From: Theobroma cacao
Lineage: Eukaryota; Streptophyta; Magnoliopsida; Malvales; Malvaceae
Assembly (NCBI RefSeq): GCF_000208745.1
Contig: NC_030854.1
Location: 1,395,539-1,459,538 of the forward strand
Direction of reading: 5' to 3'
Length of the DNA: 64,000 bases
Shown here: positions 32,801-45,824 of the stretch, piece after piece
Layout: each line of letters opens with the position of its first letter
Position numbering within the stretch: the first letter of the stretch is position 1
The notes under the pieces: generated by a model
Told to the model about the DNA's origin: nothing
Seen by the model: only the letters and a program-made list of their open reading frames with translations
Database searches by the model: none
Position numbers and translations under genes: made by a program

Positions 32801-35800
32801 CAGCTTGCAGATGGACTCATCTTGGAGAAAACATCATGTCCTCTTGGTGTCTTGCTGATTGTATTTGAGTCTCGACCTGATGCCCTTGTTCAGGTAACAG
32901 ATAATTCACTTATAGTCATATTAACTGGTATCTTTTAGCCGATAAGAGTGTTGTGAGATTACACTTATGCTTCAGTCTTATGTAAAGAATTTATGATTGC
33001 TTGTGAACTTGGGCCATCAATTTCTCATGCATCTTAAGGGATAATTAGCCAACAGGTTTTTGTGGTTGATTGTGTTACGATGATTTCCACATGATTCTAG
33101 GTCTGCTAAGCAGATGTCATCTTCATTGCGGTTAACACCATCATTTGTGTCTTATTTTAGTGACACATCATCTACCATTTGACTTTGAATGAATGCCCGC
33201 ATTCTGTAGAGTCACATTCCTTCTTCATACCATAGAGTCTAATGCTTTCTCTTGCTAGATGGAACCTGAGCTATTGAAGTTCAATACTGGTTTATTTGAT
33301 TACTGCATGAAGATTCTTTTGATTGTTTGTTCACTAGCTTTGGAATATTATTTTTACGCTGTATCCTCTTTTCTACCATTTTCATTTTAATCTGTATTTT
33401 TGGGTTTATAATATTTTCTTGATTATCTTACCACCTTTTTTCTTTCCCTTTATGATTCAATAGATAGCTTCACTAGCCATTCGAAGTGGGAATGGCCTAC
33501 TGCTGAAAGGTGGAAAAGAAGCTAAGCGGTCAAATGCAATCTTGCACAAGGTTCGCTCTTTGGGTTTCTGCAAATATTTACTTGTATTGAAGCATAAGCC
33601 TTATTACTTTATGTGCCCTTCACTATTTTTTCTGCTTTAAATAATCTCAATTTCTACATTGTCAGGTCATTACTTCGGCCATCCCAAATAATATTGGAGA
33701 TAAACTTATTGGACTTGTGGCTTCAAGAGAGGATATTCCTGATTTACTTAAGGTGAGTTGCAGGATGTAAATTTGATGATAGTTCTTTGTTATGTGATAG
33801 TTTTTAACGTAATTCTATTTTGCTGCAGCTTGATGATGTGATAGATCTTGTGATCCCCAGAGGCAGCAATAAGCTAGTTTCTCAAATTAAGAATTCAACA
33901 AAAATTCCTGTTCTTGGTCATGCTGGTAAGAAAAATAGTGTGGCTCCTTGATGGTCCACAAGATGGAGTTCAACTGAAGTTTCAACTTTTGTTTCCAGAT
34001 GGAATTTGTCATGTTTATGTTGACAAATCAGCTAAGGCGGATATGGCCAAGCAAATTGTTCTGGATGCAAAGATAGATTATCCTGCAGCTTGTAATGCTA
34101 TGGTAATTTCAGTTTACTGTTTATGAGATTTACCAACCATTTCTGCTTGTGTTCCCATAGCTATATTTGACAGAGTTAACTGCATATTTCATGCACATGC
34201 ATTCTGTTTCATATAATTTATCCTGCACAAATTTCTTATTTTTTTATGTAGTTGTTTTAAAGTTTCTTAACCATGCTATCTCCAGGAAACACTTCTAGTA
34301 CACAAGGATTTGTCGAATAATGGTTTGCTCAATGAGCTTATTGTGGAACTCCGGCATGAAGGTTTGCTTATATGAATGGCTGTTTCACTACCTAGTGTTT
34401 TCAAATTAAAATCACTTAGTCTTTCGATATGCTAATTCAATGAATTTGGTGGTTTTCATAGTATTGTTACATGATCATGTAACCCGATCTGAATGTCATT
34501 GTACTGTTTTCTTCGCTTTTTTGAGTGTGTTGCATGTGGAAAAAGTTATAGTAGTGCCCAAAAGGATTATCTAGAGATGTATCAACTATCTATGGGATTA
34601 GACTTTTGAGCAAAAGCTTCACAATTGCAAGTTCATCTGCTGCAGGTGTTATCCTGTATGGTGGACCAAGAGCGTCTTCTTTATTAAATATTCCAGAGGT
34701 GCATTCATTTCATCATGAGTACAATTCAATGGCTTTCACAATTGAAATTGTGGATGATGTGCAGGCTGCCATTGACCATATACATCAACATGGAAGGCAT
34801 GTCAAGTCTCTAAGAATTCTTATTCTTATACTTTTGATTGCTTTGTTTATCCAGTGAATAGTTTTGCTTCCTCTCTCCAGATATTAAGTAACTTGCTTTC
34901 TCTGCAGTTCTCATACTGATTGCATTGTCACAGAAAATCATGAGGTTGCTGAAATTTTCTTAAATAGAGTCGACAGGTAGGCTTACTTATGTTTGAAGAT
35001 ATACTGGACAGTCACACAAGTGTACTATATGACTATATCTCATTATCACCACAGTTATTCATGAAGTGATATCTTCTCTCTTCTGGTTGTCATGTTTCAG
35101 TCTATAAGATACATTAACTTGTTATTGTTCTCATATTTGCGCAAATGATTGCACATTATGAGTTGCATATCTTAATTTGGGTAACTATTTTTTCCCCATT
35201 GTGTGGTTGATGTTGGTGACGTTGCAATTTGCTATCTATCTTTGTTACAGTGCTGCAGTATTTCATAATGCAAGCACCCGATTTTGTGATGGAGCAAGAT
35301 TTGGACTTGGTGCTGAGGTACTCAATCTTCCAAATTCCTGGTATTGAACAACAAGGTCAATGTGTTTATTTGATGCTTTGATTTTAACAGGTTGGGATAA
35401 GTACTAGCCGGATCCATGCCCGAGGTCCTGTCGGAGTTGAAGGATTGTTAACAACTCGATGGTATGCAAGTTTCTGATTGATCTTTCTTCCTAAACTATG
35501 TCATTAATATCTGGATTGATGAGCATTTTTGTTGTTAACAGTATAAGCATAAATAATGTTCGACAGCTCAATATGCTCCTGATTTCCATTTACATTTTCT
35601 TTATGTCTCTATAGCACTGATCTCTACATATCTTTATTTGCTCTGTTAAGGCCATGAGCTGCTTAGCATGCTCTTTCTTTTTTTCTGCGTTTCTATCTAT
35701 TCTTCACTTTCTTCTCAATATCTTGATTTCTGATGTCTCGATTTTATTAATGCAAAATGTCAATTTCCTTAGACTAGAATGTTCTGTCAACATGCACCAG

Positions 35801-35927
35801 ACATTACATCTTCTAAATACCTGCCTGTTATAATTGTAGGATTTTGAGAGGGAGTGGCCAGGTGGTTGATGGAGACAAAGGGGTTATTTACAGCCACAAG
35901 GATCTTCCCCTGCAACTTCAATTATAG
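29838..35927 (+). CDS. Delta-1-pyrroline-5-carboxylate synthase (716 aa, 20 exons)
   Basis: Bifunctional enzyme: glutamate 5-kinase plus glutamate-5-semialdehyde dehydrogenase, the committed step of proline synthesis. Exons: 29838-29888, 30044-30115, 30241-30344, 30464-30566, 30674-30835, 31319-31596, 32042-32192, 32305-32469, 32623-32700, 32804-32893, 33464-33550, 33666-33752, 33829-33925, 33999-34102, 34286-34361, 34646-34796, 34908-34976, 35251-35317, 35391-35461, 35840-35927. Phases all join (2151 nt) and length equals the family norm. Visible are kinase motifs [12 protein letters not shown] and [12 protein letters not shown], the DSDFR segment (Phe125, probably the position of the feedback-sensitive Phe of Vigna P5CS), the dehydrogenase Cys540 in YPAACNAM, and [11 protein letters not shown]. 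Two introns (after exons 8 and 16) have GC donors. No damage is seen. Confidence 0.95.
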
Positions 35928-36504
35928 TCTGTTCCAAGAGATGCGAGGAAAATGTTGATTTTTTTTTTTTTCACTTTCCCATGCTTACTGTTAGTTTCTA
36001 TCTTGTAATATAGTACTGCAGAACTGCTTGTGTAACTGCGCATGGCGTTACTATATTTTTTTTTTCACCCTTATCAAGATCATCTTTCCAGAATTTTATT
36101 GTCTGGATCATGCTCAGCGCAGAGCCCTGTATAATTACCTCCTTTAATGGATAAGCATTTTAAAATGCAGTTTCTAAGAGTGTTGGCTATCTGAGAAGGT
36201 GAAAGATTCATAGGGGAAATTGAATTCCTGATCACTAGAAGTCATGTAAACATTAGATTCATTCATAAGAAAAGAAAAGTTGTATTCCATGCGATTAACA
36301 TCATTGTTCCTGAATTAACACAAAACTTTTCGAAAGTAGTCAGAAATGGAAAAACTACGGTTCAGAATGCAACTGCTATCTATGACTAACTGTTGCAGAG
36401 AATCTGGATTGTCCTATTATTCTGGTAATGGATTGATAATGAAAACTTGACCTTCCTCAATTTTGTTTAGACAAAACACAGAAAGTAATAGAATCTACAT
36501 CCTC
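35928..36504. other. Convergent 3' flanks of P5CS and AKR copy 1
   Basis: No gene. P5CS is transcribed rightward and AKR copy 1 leftward, so both 3' untranslated regions fall here. Confidence 0.5.
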
Positions 36505-38716
36505 TCATATTTCACCATCCCACAGTTCTTCAAGGCTCTTGTAAGGACTACGAGTTCCATGAACTGCAAATTCCCCTCTGAGGAGCCTTTGCGGCAGAAG
36601 AAAACGAGGAAAGATTTATTCAGTGGCAGGCAGTGGAAATTCTTTACTATGCATGCATGTGTGTCCATGTGATGAGCCATTTTTATCCCCACAGAATACG
36701 AACATGAGACAAGACAAGTTTACCTGGTGGATGCCTGAGAATTTCGAGAAGAGCTCGGGAGGTATGGACCAATCAAACAAGCTAAAATTTTCCTTGATCC
36801 TGGACTCATTCACACTTTTTGGAAGTACACTGTGACCACTCTGAATACCCCAGCGCAGAGCAACTTGTGCTGGAGACTTGTTAAGTTTTTCAGCAATTTC
36901 AATCAGAACTGGTTCCTTCATGATTTCTCCTTTAATCCAAGTCCCTGGAGATCCTAGAGGGGAATATGCCTGCAAGAATATTGACATACACATGATTCAA
37001 ATAATCAAGGATTTGCGTGTATATGATGATAAAAACAAAATCAATCAGGCATTATACCGATAGATGAACTCCCGTGGACTTGCACAAGTTGTGTAGCCCA
37101 GGCTGCTGCCAAACAGGGTGACATTCCACCTGATTGACAGCAGGCGGAACTTTCGCAGACTGGAGCAGGTCCTGCAGCTTCTTAGTAGAGAAGTTGCTGA
37201 CTCCAATGGCCCGTGCCTGACCGGACGCATACAAGCCCTCCATTGCACTCCATGTCTCTGGAAGACACAAGGGAGCCATGATTTCAGGGTCCCACCCTCG
37301 CATACCAGGCTTAGTTCGAAATGGCCAATGTATCTGCAATTGTTTCAAGCATTATCAATTGCAGCTCAAACTTATATCCAAATTGGGGATGAACTAATTC
37401 TGCTTTCAGAGGTAATTTGAGATCTTCCTACTAGGATTACGAGTACAGGTACATACAAGATACAGATCAATGTAGTCAAGTTGGAGGGCTTCCAGAGTTC
37501 TGGTCAATGCCTTTGAGACATCTTCAGGTGCATGGTCGCTGCACCTGTATATGTGTCAACAAAAACAAAAGAATTTGAAGTCACAAAAGCCAATCACAAG
37601 TGTTTTTTTTTTTTTGGTGGAGCGAATACTAGATGCTTTAAGTAAACACAGTATGCTTGGGTTATGGTTTCTTTTGTGTAATTAGTTGGTATTTTGATGA
37701 ATGGGTAGGTATATCTGGATTAGAATTAGTTGGTAACTTGATGAATTAGTTGTGTAATTAGTTTCTTTTGTAATTGTATTACTCTTTTTCTCTCAATAAC
37801 TTGACTTCTTACGTCACTAAAAGTCTGCTATAAAAAAGATTCAAGACTTGTTATGATATACTAGTTTTCGAAACTAATAAAATTTTTACTTTCGAAAAAA
37901 AAAACATCTGGGTATTAAAGCTAAACATTCATACAACTAATTAAACAGTTTATTTAGGTTTTCCAAAGCTAAGTAACGCGAATCCAACTATTCCTTCAAG
38001 CAATCAGAGCTCAAAACAGAAGGCAAGAGGAAGATTACAACAGATACCATAGTTTTGATGTGATGAACATTTCACTGCGCTTCACCACCCCTGTGGAAAG
38101 GAGTTCCTTTAATGCAATCCCAACCTACATACATTAAAACATGTAGCAAAAGAAACAATTAGCCATATAACAAATTGGAAAAATTAAAAAAGGAAAAGAA
38201 GAATATGGGGAATTTGACCTCTTTTTCATTATCATAAACATGGGCACAGTCGATGTGCCTATAACCAGCCTGCAACAAAAAATGGTACCAGAGTAATCAA
38301 TGCTTCAGATGTTGTTTTCCATTTTAACTGTAATAACACTTGGTAATTCATCTGAACTGTACTGGGGAAATGAATTGTTCACAAAGTTCAATCTTATACT
38401 ACAACATTCCTCAAGTCAATTAAAAATTGCAATTCCAGATCATAAAGGCAGAAGCAACCTTCTGGGCAGAAGAAAATTGATAAAAAAATAGGATCATTAA
38501 AGGGTAATGCCTGGGAAAAATTAATAGAACAGGGTTCTAACAAGGAAGAACAACATATCAGAGGCAATAAATTAAAGATAAAACCTTGACTGCAGCAATG
38601 ACAGCATCACCAACAACACCTGGAGGAGCTTTCCACGTTCCCAAACCAACAGATGGCATCTTAGCTCCGGTGTTAAGTTCAAAATACAAAGGTCCATGTC
38701 CATTTTCCTTGTCCAT
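36505..38716 (-). CDS. AKR4C-type aldo-keto reductase, copy 1 (C-terminus frame-disturbed)
   Basis: NADPH-dependent reductase of reactive aldehydes, steroids or sugars (AKR family 4). Exons in translation order: 38716-38585, 38269-38219, 38124-38048, 37544-37457, 37333-37058, 36969-36724, then a last exon near 36586-36505. Start [20 protein letters not shown] is the most divergent of the array. The catalytic Asp and Tyr ([14 protein letters not shown]), Lys (TSKLW) and His (IHWP) are all present. The sixth intron has a normal GT donor, unlike the other copies. In the last exon the family ending ([20 protein letters not shown] and LWDGEI) is present but one base out of frame with the only usable acceptor (CAAAG at 36587-36591). 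The predicted product then ends early at 36548 with [12 protein letters not shown]. The core enzyme may still fold; the C-terminal loop, which shapes substrate specificity, would be replaced. Confidence 0.8.
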
Positions 38717-39710
38717 TTTACTCTACAGGAATAAGTCAATAACCAAAGCCATGAGCAAACACCAGGAGTGATTTAACTTTTGCACATTACAATTCAATTG
38801 AAAGAGAAACGGTTTCAATGAAGATACCCTGTTGATCCAAATGATAACAGCAGATTTCTGGCGGAAAGAGAAAGAGATAACCAAATCAGGAAGTCACCAA
38901 CTCACGATTCTTCAGCTCCAGACCCGGCAACTGGTGGTCAGTTTTAGGCCCAGGTTGTCCAATTGTCAGCAGAGATGCACATGTAACATATTTATACACA
39001 TTTATATGGAAGTATCATTCATTTATGTTCCTAGCGGTTATAGGGTTGGATCTTCCTATGGACTCCAAAGCCGAAAAAACAGCTAAGAAAAAAAAGCTTT
39101 AAGACACTCTCACCCAAAAATATAAACATAGGAAAAAGAGCTTACGTGTCGTCTTTCTTGTTGAAATTGCCTTTTTAGTGAATTGTAATCCTGAATTAGT
39201 TTATTATTAGATTAATTAATTGGATCAGTTATTGGAATCTTCTTTGACCCTATGTCTGCAAACCTATTGGTGGGAAAAGGTTGAGTCTTTGCCATAGTTT
39301 GATTGCTTATGATATTGACTTGCCTTGGATTCAAGTTCCATTATCCTGCTCCAGAATATAAATGAATTGGTTTTAATTATGACCATCACAAAAATGTGCA
39401 AAATTATTGGAGACATGGCGCATACTCAAGATTGCTACTGCTCAGCTTGGTTTATATATGATTTGTTTCCTTTGTTTACTCGTAGGGGAGGCCAGGACCA
39501 CAGATCAAGATCAAGATCTATTTAATGGTTATATGATATGGTTTTCAAGCACAATATGGTGCATTGACCATAGTAGTTCGCTGGCTAGTTGCTGATACAT
39601 AAAATGAAAGAACACCTAAAACCTCCCTGTGTTCATTTTTTCCCACCCCAAATAGTTTCTCCTTTCTTCTTTGATCTATCTAATACTCCATTGATCCAGT
39701 ATTCAACTGC
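38717..39710. other. Intergenic between AKR copies 1 and 2
   Basis: Promoter side of copy 1 and 3' flank of copy 2. No gene seen. Confidence 0.5.
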
Positions 39711-41835
39711 TCAAATCTCACCATCCCAAAGTTCTTCAACAGACTTGTATGGACTGAGAGTCTCATGGGCAAATGACTTTCCCCTGACCAGTCGTGCCTG
39801 CATAATTGGAAAACATAGCATATATTCAGGATAACAGATTCGATAATATCTAATATGCCTAGTGATTCATAATTAGCAAAACATTATTTGATGATATGTG
39901 ACCCACAAAATAGCCATCAAAACACAGGAAATTACGCATTATGATGGAGAAACTAATCAATTATATTAGAATTAACAGCAGTATCATTGGCTAATGTCCA
40001 TTTAAGATAGTGGAGCAAAAGTGTATCAGAATTAATCAATTAACTTGTTAGCACTTAGCATTTCCTACTTCTGAATAACAACATTTCTTGCTGAGTAATG
40101 TAATAGCTACTTGCCTGTTCAATTTCAGAAAACTTGGCAAATAAGTCCTCAGGAATAGACCAGTCAAAGACATCAAAGTTCTCCTTGATCCTCTCCTCAT
40201 GCGTACTCTTGGGAAGCACACTATGACCCATTTGCAGTCCCCAGCGAAGAGCAACTTGTGCAGGAGTTTTGCCTAATTTCTGTGCAACCATATTTAGAAT
40301 TGGAAGCTTAAGAACCTCACTCTTGAGCCATGTTGTGCCAGGAGAACCCAGAGGGGAGTATCCCTGAAAGATGATATACCATTTCATTATTAGTAAAAAG
40401 CACAAGGGCCAAAGCATTTTAATATTTTCCCAATCGAAGGCTTCTGGCAATTCTCGTATTTTTCAAAAAATAAAGGCTCCTGGCAATTCAATCAAACAAT
40501 AATCTAACACAAAGTGACACAAGATTTGTATGCTCACCGATAAGTGAATGCCCTTGGATTTGCAGAGTTCACGTAGCTTAGTCTGCTGCCATGAAGGATG
40601 ACACTCAACCTGGTTAACACCTGGAGGAACACGTGCCACCTCCAGCAAATCCTGCAATTTCTTTGAAGAGAAATTACTAACACCAAGAGCCCTAGCCTTA
40701 CCAGAGTCATAGAGTGCTTCCATTGCTCGCCATGTGCTAGGTATGTCCGGCTGAAGTAGGTTTTCAGGCTTAAAACCAACTGACCCTTTCTTCATCCGAA
40801 TTGGCCAATGGATCTTAACAACAAACACCCATATTAGTCACAATTGAGAAGCACCTTAAATAATACATTAAGATTCTCCAACAACTAATGACGAACAATA
40901 CACTCAACAACTTTAAAATATGATTCTTAACACCAGACAGGGCAAAGGTAGCTAGACTAAGAGGATGAGATGATCAAAAAATAACTTCTACTTAGCTTCA
41001 ATATGGAATGACCCTGTCCCTAGAAACTGCATTTAACACTGAAACGGGTATGATAAAGTAGCTTTGATCAAGCAATACATACAAGGTATAAATCAACATA
41101 GTCAAGCTGAAGATCCTGCAAAGTTCGGTCTAATGCTGCCGGTACATCTTCGGGTGCATGATCAGTACACCTGTGCATAACTTAAGCGTTAGAAAGTAAT
41201 CTTAATAAACAAAAAAAATTAAATAAAAAGAAATCCCTGGATTAACATAACAAAGAAGAATGAAAACAAACCAGAGTTTCGAGGTGATAAATAACTCCTC
41301 TCGTTTCACCACACCATCTTCAAACAGCTTCTTCAAAACCAACCCAATCTAAAACAAATAAAGACATGCACACATTGATTAATTACCACTAATAATTCAC
41401 TATATTCATTTAAAAATAAATAAAACTTTAATATTAATTATTCGAACAGTATTATTTATGCACCCAAACATCAACTTTTTCCTTTTTACTAAAAGTTTTT
41501 CTTTTGCCAACAAGAAGGCAAATACAGCCAAACAGGACACAAAGTTACCTCCTGTTCGTTTCCGTATATTTGAGCACAGTCGATATGGCGGTATCCAATC
41601 TGAACAGAACAGGAAAAAAATAAAGAAAAAAGCGACAATCAACAAAGTGCATTTCCAATGAAGACAAAGAATTCAACGAAGTGAGGACGTTCAACAACAG
41701 TTGTTAACGATGTACCTTGACGGCGGCAGCAACAGCAGCGCCGAGGAGGCCAGGTTCAGACTGCCAAGTTCCCAAACCGACCGACGGAATTTTGGCTCCG
41801 GTGTTCAACTCGAAGAACCTGATTTCACTCGCCAT
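39711..41835 (-). CDS. AKR4C-type aldo-keto reductase, copy 2 (315 aa)
   Basis: Exons in translation order: 41835-41716, 41599-41549, 41348-41272, 41170-41083, 40813-40538, 40363-40115, 39797-39711, total 948 nt with all phases joining. Start [20 protein letters not shown]. The catalytic tetrad is intact: Asp and Tyr in [14 protein letters not shown], Lys in TSKLW, His in IHWP. Other family marks are [34 protein letters not shown], and the NADPH-binding [19 protein letters not shown] near the end. The protein closes [10 protein letters not shown]. The last intron uses a GC donor (CAG followed by GCAAGT). A TATAAAA box lies at 41980-41986. Cytosolic or plastid location is not evident; no transit peptide is seen. 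Confidence 0.93.
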
Positions 41836-43046
41836 TTGTGATTTCCCGACAACTACGAAGAGGAAGCCCGTGGATTCGACGCGAAATGCGAAGAATCAAA
41901 GAGGAAGCAAAGAGTAACTGAAGCGAGAGAGTGACTGGTGGCAACAACAACAGCTAGAAGAAAGCGACAACACCTCGCCTTTTATAAGTGGGGGATCATT
42001 TGAGAAATCTCTTCGTCTTTCCGCCACGTGTTCCTTCGATCAGACTATTATGGAAATTCGACGGTGGTGATTTTTTTACTGTGGTTTTGTTTGTTCTGGA
42101 AAACGGAAAGTGGGCCTAACGTGTAAAGGCTGCGGACCGCGAGGATTTGATTTTTTTGAATGACTTTTGGTCGGAGATCGAATTCTTTGTCAGGTGGGCC
42201 TATGCTTCGAATTACTATTGATTTTTAATGCCATTTTCCTCGTATTTAAACCAATTAAAGTGATACTCTCGTATTTTGCATAGTATAATTTATAAAAATT
42301 ATATTATTTATTATTATATATCATATAATATTAACGTGATATATTAAAATATTATAATAAATGATAAAATGTCATGTTGATAGTTTTGTGATACTTTCGT
42401 ATGACAAGATTATATTAACATCCAGTAAACATAAAATAATAAAAAATATTTTAATTAATTATTAATTATAAAATAACATATTAAAATATTACAATCAATG
42501 ATGAAATGTCATTTTGATGTTACATGATAATATAATGTTATGATATTTTTACACGTAATATCACGTAAAATTATATTAATATTATATAAATATAAAATAA
42601 TAAAAAATAATTAAATTTTTTTAAAATATTACGCCTTGAAAAAAATTGTTCTAATAATAGAATCGTTGGTTAGGATGTTTAGCCTGCTTGGTCCTGACTC
42701 ACGAGTAGCTCAGTGACACAGTTGGGTTGGAAAATGACTTGAGGTCGGCAACTAGCCCGTGGTCCAATGAGGGTGACGACATCCATGATCCAATCATCCA
42801 AGTTTTCGTAAGAAAATTAATTACCCTTTTTCTACAGCTCTGACTCTTGTTTTGGACTGGAACACAGTTTTTTACATTCATCTTTGGTGAGTAAATAACG
42901 TTGCTACATTGGAAAATGCCATGGAGCTGTTGATTGGAGCCTAGAGAAACTACAACCAAGATCACATACTGCAAGTAGCTCCTTCACTTATTTTAGTACT
43001 AGTATAGTTAAGCAGGCCAGCAGCAGGAATCTGCTTGTCATTTTCT
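41836..43046. other. Intergenic between AKR copies 2 and 3, with an A+T-rich imperfect tandem repeat
   Basis: Promoter of copy 2 (TATA at 41980-41986, reverse strand). From about 42310 to 42620 two imperfect copies of a 140-160-bp A+T-rich unit follow each other, sharing ATATTAAAATATTA, ATGAAATGTCAT-type blocks and AAATATAAAATAATAAAAAA. No gene. Confidence 0.5.
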
Positions 43047-45027
43047 TCAGACCTCACCGTCCCATAGTTCTTCAACGGTCCTATATGCACCGAATGTTTC
43101 GTGTGCGAATACAGTGGCTTTGATCAGCCTCTCCTGGAAGACATGAACCATGAAATCAGTAATCTGAACTGGAACTAAAGCAAAGCATAGTCCATGAACC
43201 TGGTCATATTTTATCGTAGGCGGAACTAAAATGCCAATGGATGCATCGGGGAAGGGATTGAGAGAGGAGCATCAGACCAATAACTGAAAAGTAGGGAAAG
43301 TTTAACTTGCCTGCTCAATCTCAGAAAACTTGACAAACAGGTCTTCTGGTATGGAGAAATCAAAAACATCGAAATTTTGTCTGATCCTCACTTCATTTGT
43401 ACTCTTGGGCAAAACACTGTGGCCCATCTGCAGCCCCCAACGGAGAGCAATCTGAGCAGGAGACTTGCCCAGTTTCTCTGCAACCATATTCAGAACTGGG
43501 TCCTTCAGGACCTCAATCTGGACGGTTCCTGTGCCTGGGGAACCCAATGGTGAAAACCCCTGAAAAAACAATGACGAGTAATTTTGTTGATAGGCTATTA
43601 CTCAAAATGGTTTTTTGATCACCTGTGAGAACCTTAAGAAAGGTGAATTTGTATTACAACATAAAACTTCAGTTAGAGTTGGTTGCTTTAAAGTGTTAAA
43701 TCAATAATTGAATATTCATAACTCACAGTTAAATGAATTCCCTTAGATTTACATAATGCATGGAGCTTAGGCTGCTGCCACACAGGATGGCATTCCACTT
43801 GGACTACAGCAGGAGGAACCCGAGCCACCTCGAACAGATCTCCGAGCTTCTTCGTAGAGAAATTGCTTACTCCAATGGCTCGAGCCTTGCCAGAATCATA
43901 GAGTGCCTCCATCGCTCTCCACGTAGCTGGTATGTCAGGTTGGGTTAGGTCCTCACCATTAAAGCCGACTGCTCCCTTTTTCATGCTGACGGGCCAGTGA
44001 ATCTTCAAATGTTTAAGCAACACCATAGTAAGAAAACATACAAAGCTTTCATATGTCCATAGGCTAGTTGCCAAGCTTCGTTATCTTCTTCTAGCATTCT
44101 ATCAGTTTGACTCAACAGCAAAACTATGAAATTTCATGTGTAAAGCAGAAAGTTACTTACTAGATAGAGATCTAGATAGTTCAGATGTAAGTCTTCCAAT
44201 GTAGAATTCAATGCCTCTTGTACATCTTCTGGTGCATGATTAGTGTTCCTGAAGGAAATACAATAAATTCATTCTGCTAAGTCTTCAAGACTACTTGAAA
44301 CACTGAATAAACCAAATGAACTACCCAAAGGATGCTGGAAATTGAGACAAACCAGAGTTTGGAGGTGATCCAAAGATCTTCACGCTTCACCACACCATCT
44401 TCAAACAGCTTCTTCAGAACAGAACCAATCTGCATAAAAAAACCAGATTAACATAAAGTAAGAATCATCAAAACTTAACTTCAATCACTGAAGATGACAA
44501 CAGATAAACTATGAATTCAGTTTCATGGAATTACCTCTTTCTCGTTGCCATAGACTTGAGCACAATCAATATGCCTGTACCCAAGCTGCATTAACACATA
44601 GCAACTAACAGTCACTCCTCAAAATTCCCAAAACTTTTCACAAATTGTTTTCTACCATTTTATTTAGTTAATTAGCATTTGATTAGCTAAAACCATTGGT
44701 CAAATTTTAATGGTGTTTTTAATGAACTTCATAATTATCTAAATATTGGCTCAAAAGTCAAATCCCCTATAACATTTTAATATGTTAATAGAGGTGCAGA
44801 ACAAGAAGCACCCACAGCACCTCCTGCTCCAAGAAAGCTGGAGTATCTAAAACCAAGTTGACCAAAAACATAAGAGAAGACACCATCCAGAGAGGAGAAA
44901 ATACTACCTTAATAGCAGTGGCGACGGCATCGCCAACGACGCCAGGAGCAGCCTGCCATGTTCCTAGACCAACTGAGGGAATCTTAGCCCCAGTGTTGAG
45001 CTCAAAATATCTAATTGCCTGAGCCAT
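43047..45027 (-). CDS. AKR4C-type aldo-keto reductase, copy 3 (315 aa)
   Basis: Exons in translation order: 45027-44908, 44585-44535, 44429-44353, 44248-44161, 44002-43727, 43559-43311, 43133-43047 (948 nt, in phase). Start [20 protein letters not shown]. The tetrad residues lie in [19 protein letters not shown] and IHWP. The substrate loop differs from copy 2 ([23 protein letters not shown]), and the ending is [12 protein letters not shown]...[11 protein letters not shown] donor in the last intron. A TATA box (reverse of 45061-45069) lies only about 35 bases upstream of this ATG, so the in-frame ATG at 45132 is outside the transcript. Confidence 0.92.
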
Positions 45028-45824
45028 TTTTGCCACAGAGTGTTGCGACCAATGGGAGTCTTTTTTATACGGAGGGGAGACAGCAGCCAAAAGAGACCAA
45101 TAGAGATAAGCCAGAATCTTTGCTTCATTCATTTCATGAGTGACAATTTGCTAAAAATCGCGGTCCCTTCATGCACGTGAAAGTTGTGACCTGTCACCAT
45201 AAGGCTTCGTATTTATCTCCTCCTCCTTTTCCTTCTGTTTTTTTCTTTCAATGTCTGCTGATTAAGTAACGTAACAATACTATTACCTTAACAGTTTCAG
45301 GATCAAATTATTTTGCTCATATTCGATTGTCCAATATCTTTTAAAAATTTTGCTCTGATGGCTTTATACGACCAAGATTCAAAGTTGAACTCACCCAATC
45401 TTTGTCAATGTACTTGAAAGTTACACGACCCTTGATGGAAGAGTGTTTAGGACTGGTGGCGGCCAACCTAGGCTTGCTTCTGTGACATCTATTTGACTCT
45501 TGCACTGATCATTTGTTGTTAAATTAGATGATCAGCATAATCAAATGATCTTGCATACCTTTTTTTTTTTTTTTCCAAAAATGGGTCTTTAAATTGTTAC
45601 AATGGAAGACATGTGCCATCAGGTTGTAGTTCACCATAAGTATCAGAAAATTACATCCAAGAAGTAGTATGCTTCCTTCACTTATATTAAACTTTAGCAG
45701 CACCATGAATCTGCTTTACAAGTGCTACGGGAATTTCTTCTTAGACATTTAAAAACAAACTTTGTGGGGGAAAATACGTCTGTAAAGAGTAAGCTTGCTT
45801 AGGCTCTCGAACACTGGTGTGTGT
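45028..45824. other. Intergenic between AKR copies 3 and 4
   Basis: TATAAAAAA on the minus strand at 45061-45069 serves copy 3. Sequence near 45420-45520 resembles the upstream flanks of copies 4 and 6 (around 48080 and 53420), so flanks were duplicated with the genes. No gene. Confidence 0.5.

Noticed and set aside
45028..45132. Upstream in-frame ATG (45132) as start of AKR copy 3
   Set aside because: It lies upstream of the TATA box at 45061-45069, and the extra residues are absent in all paralogues.
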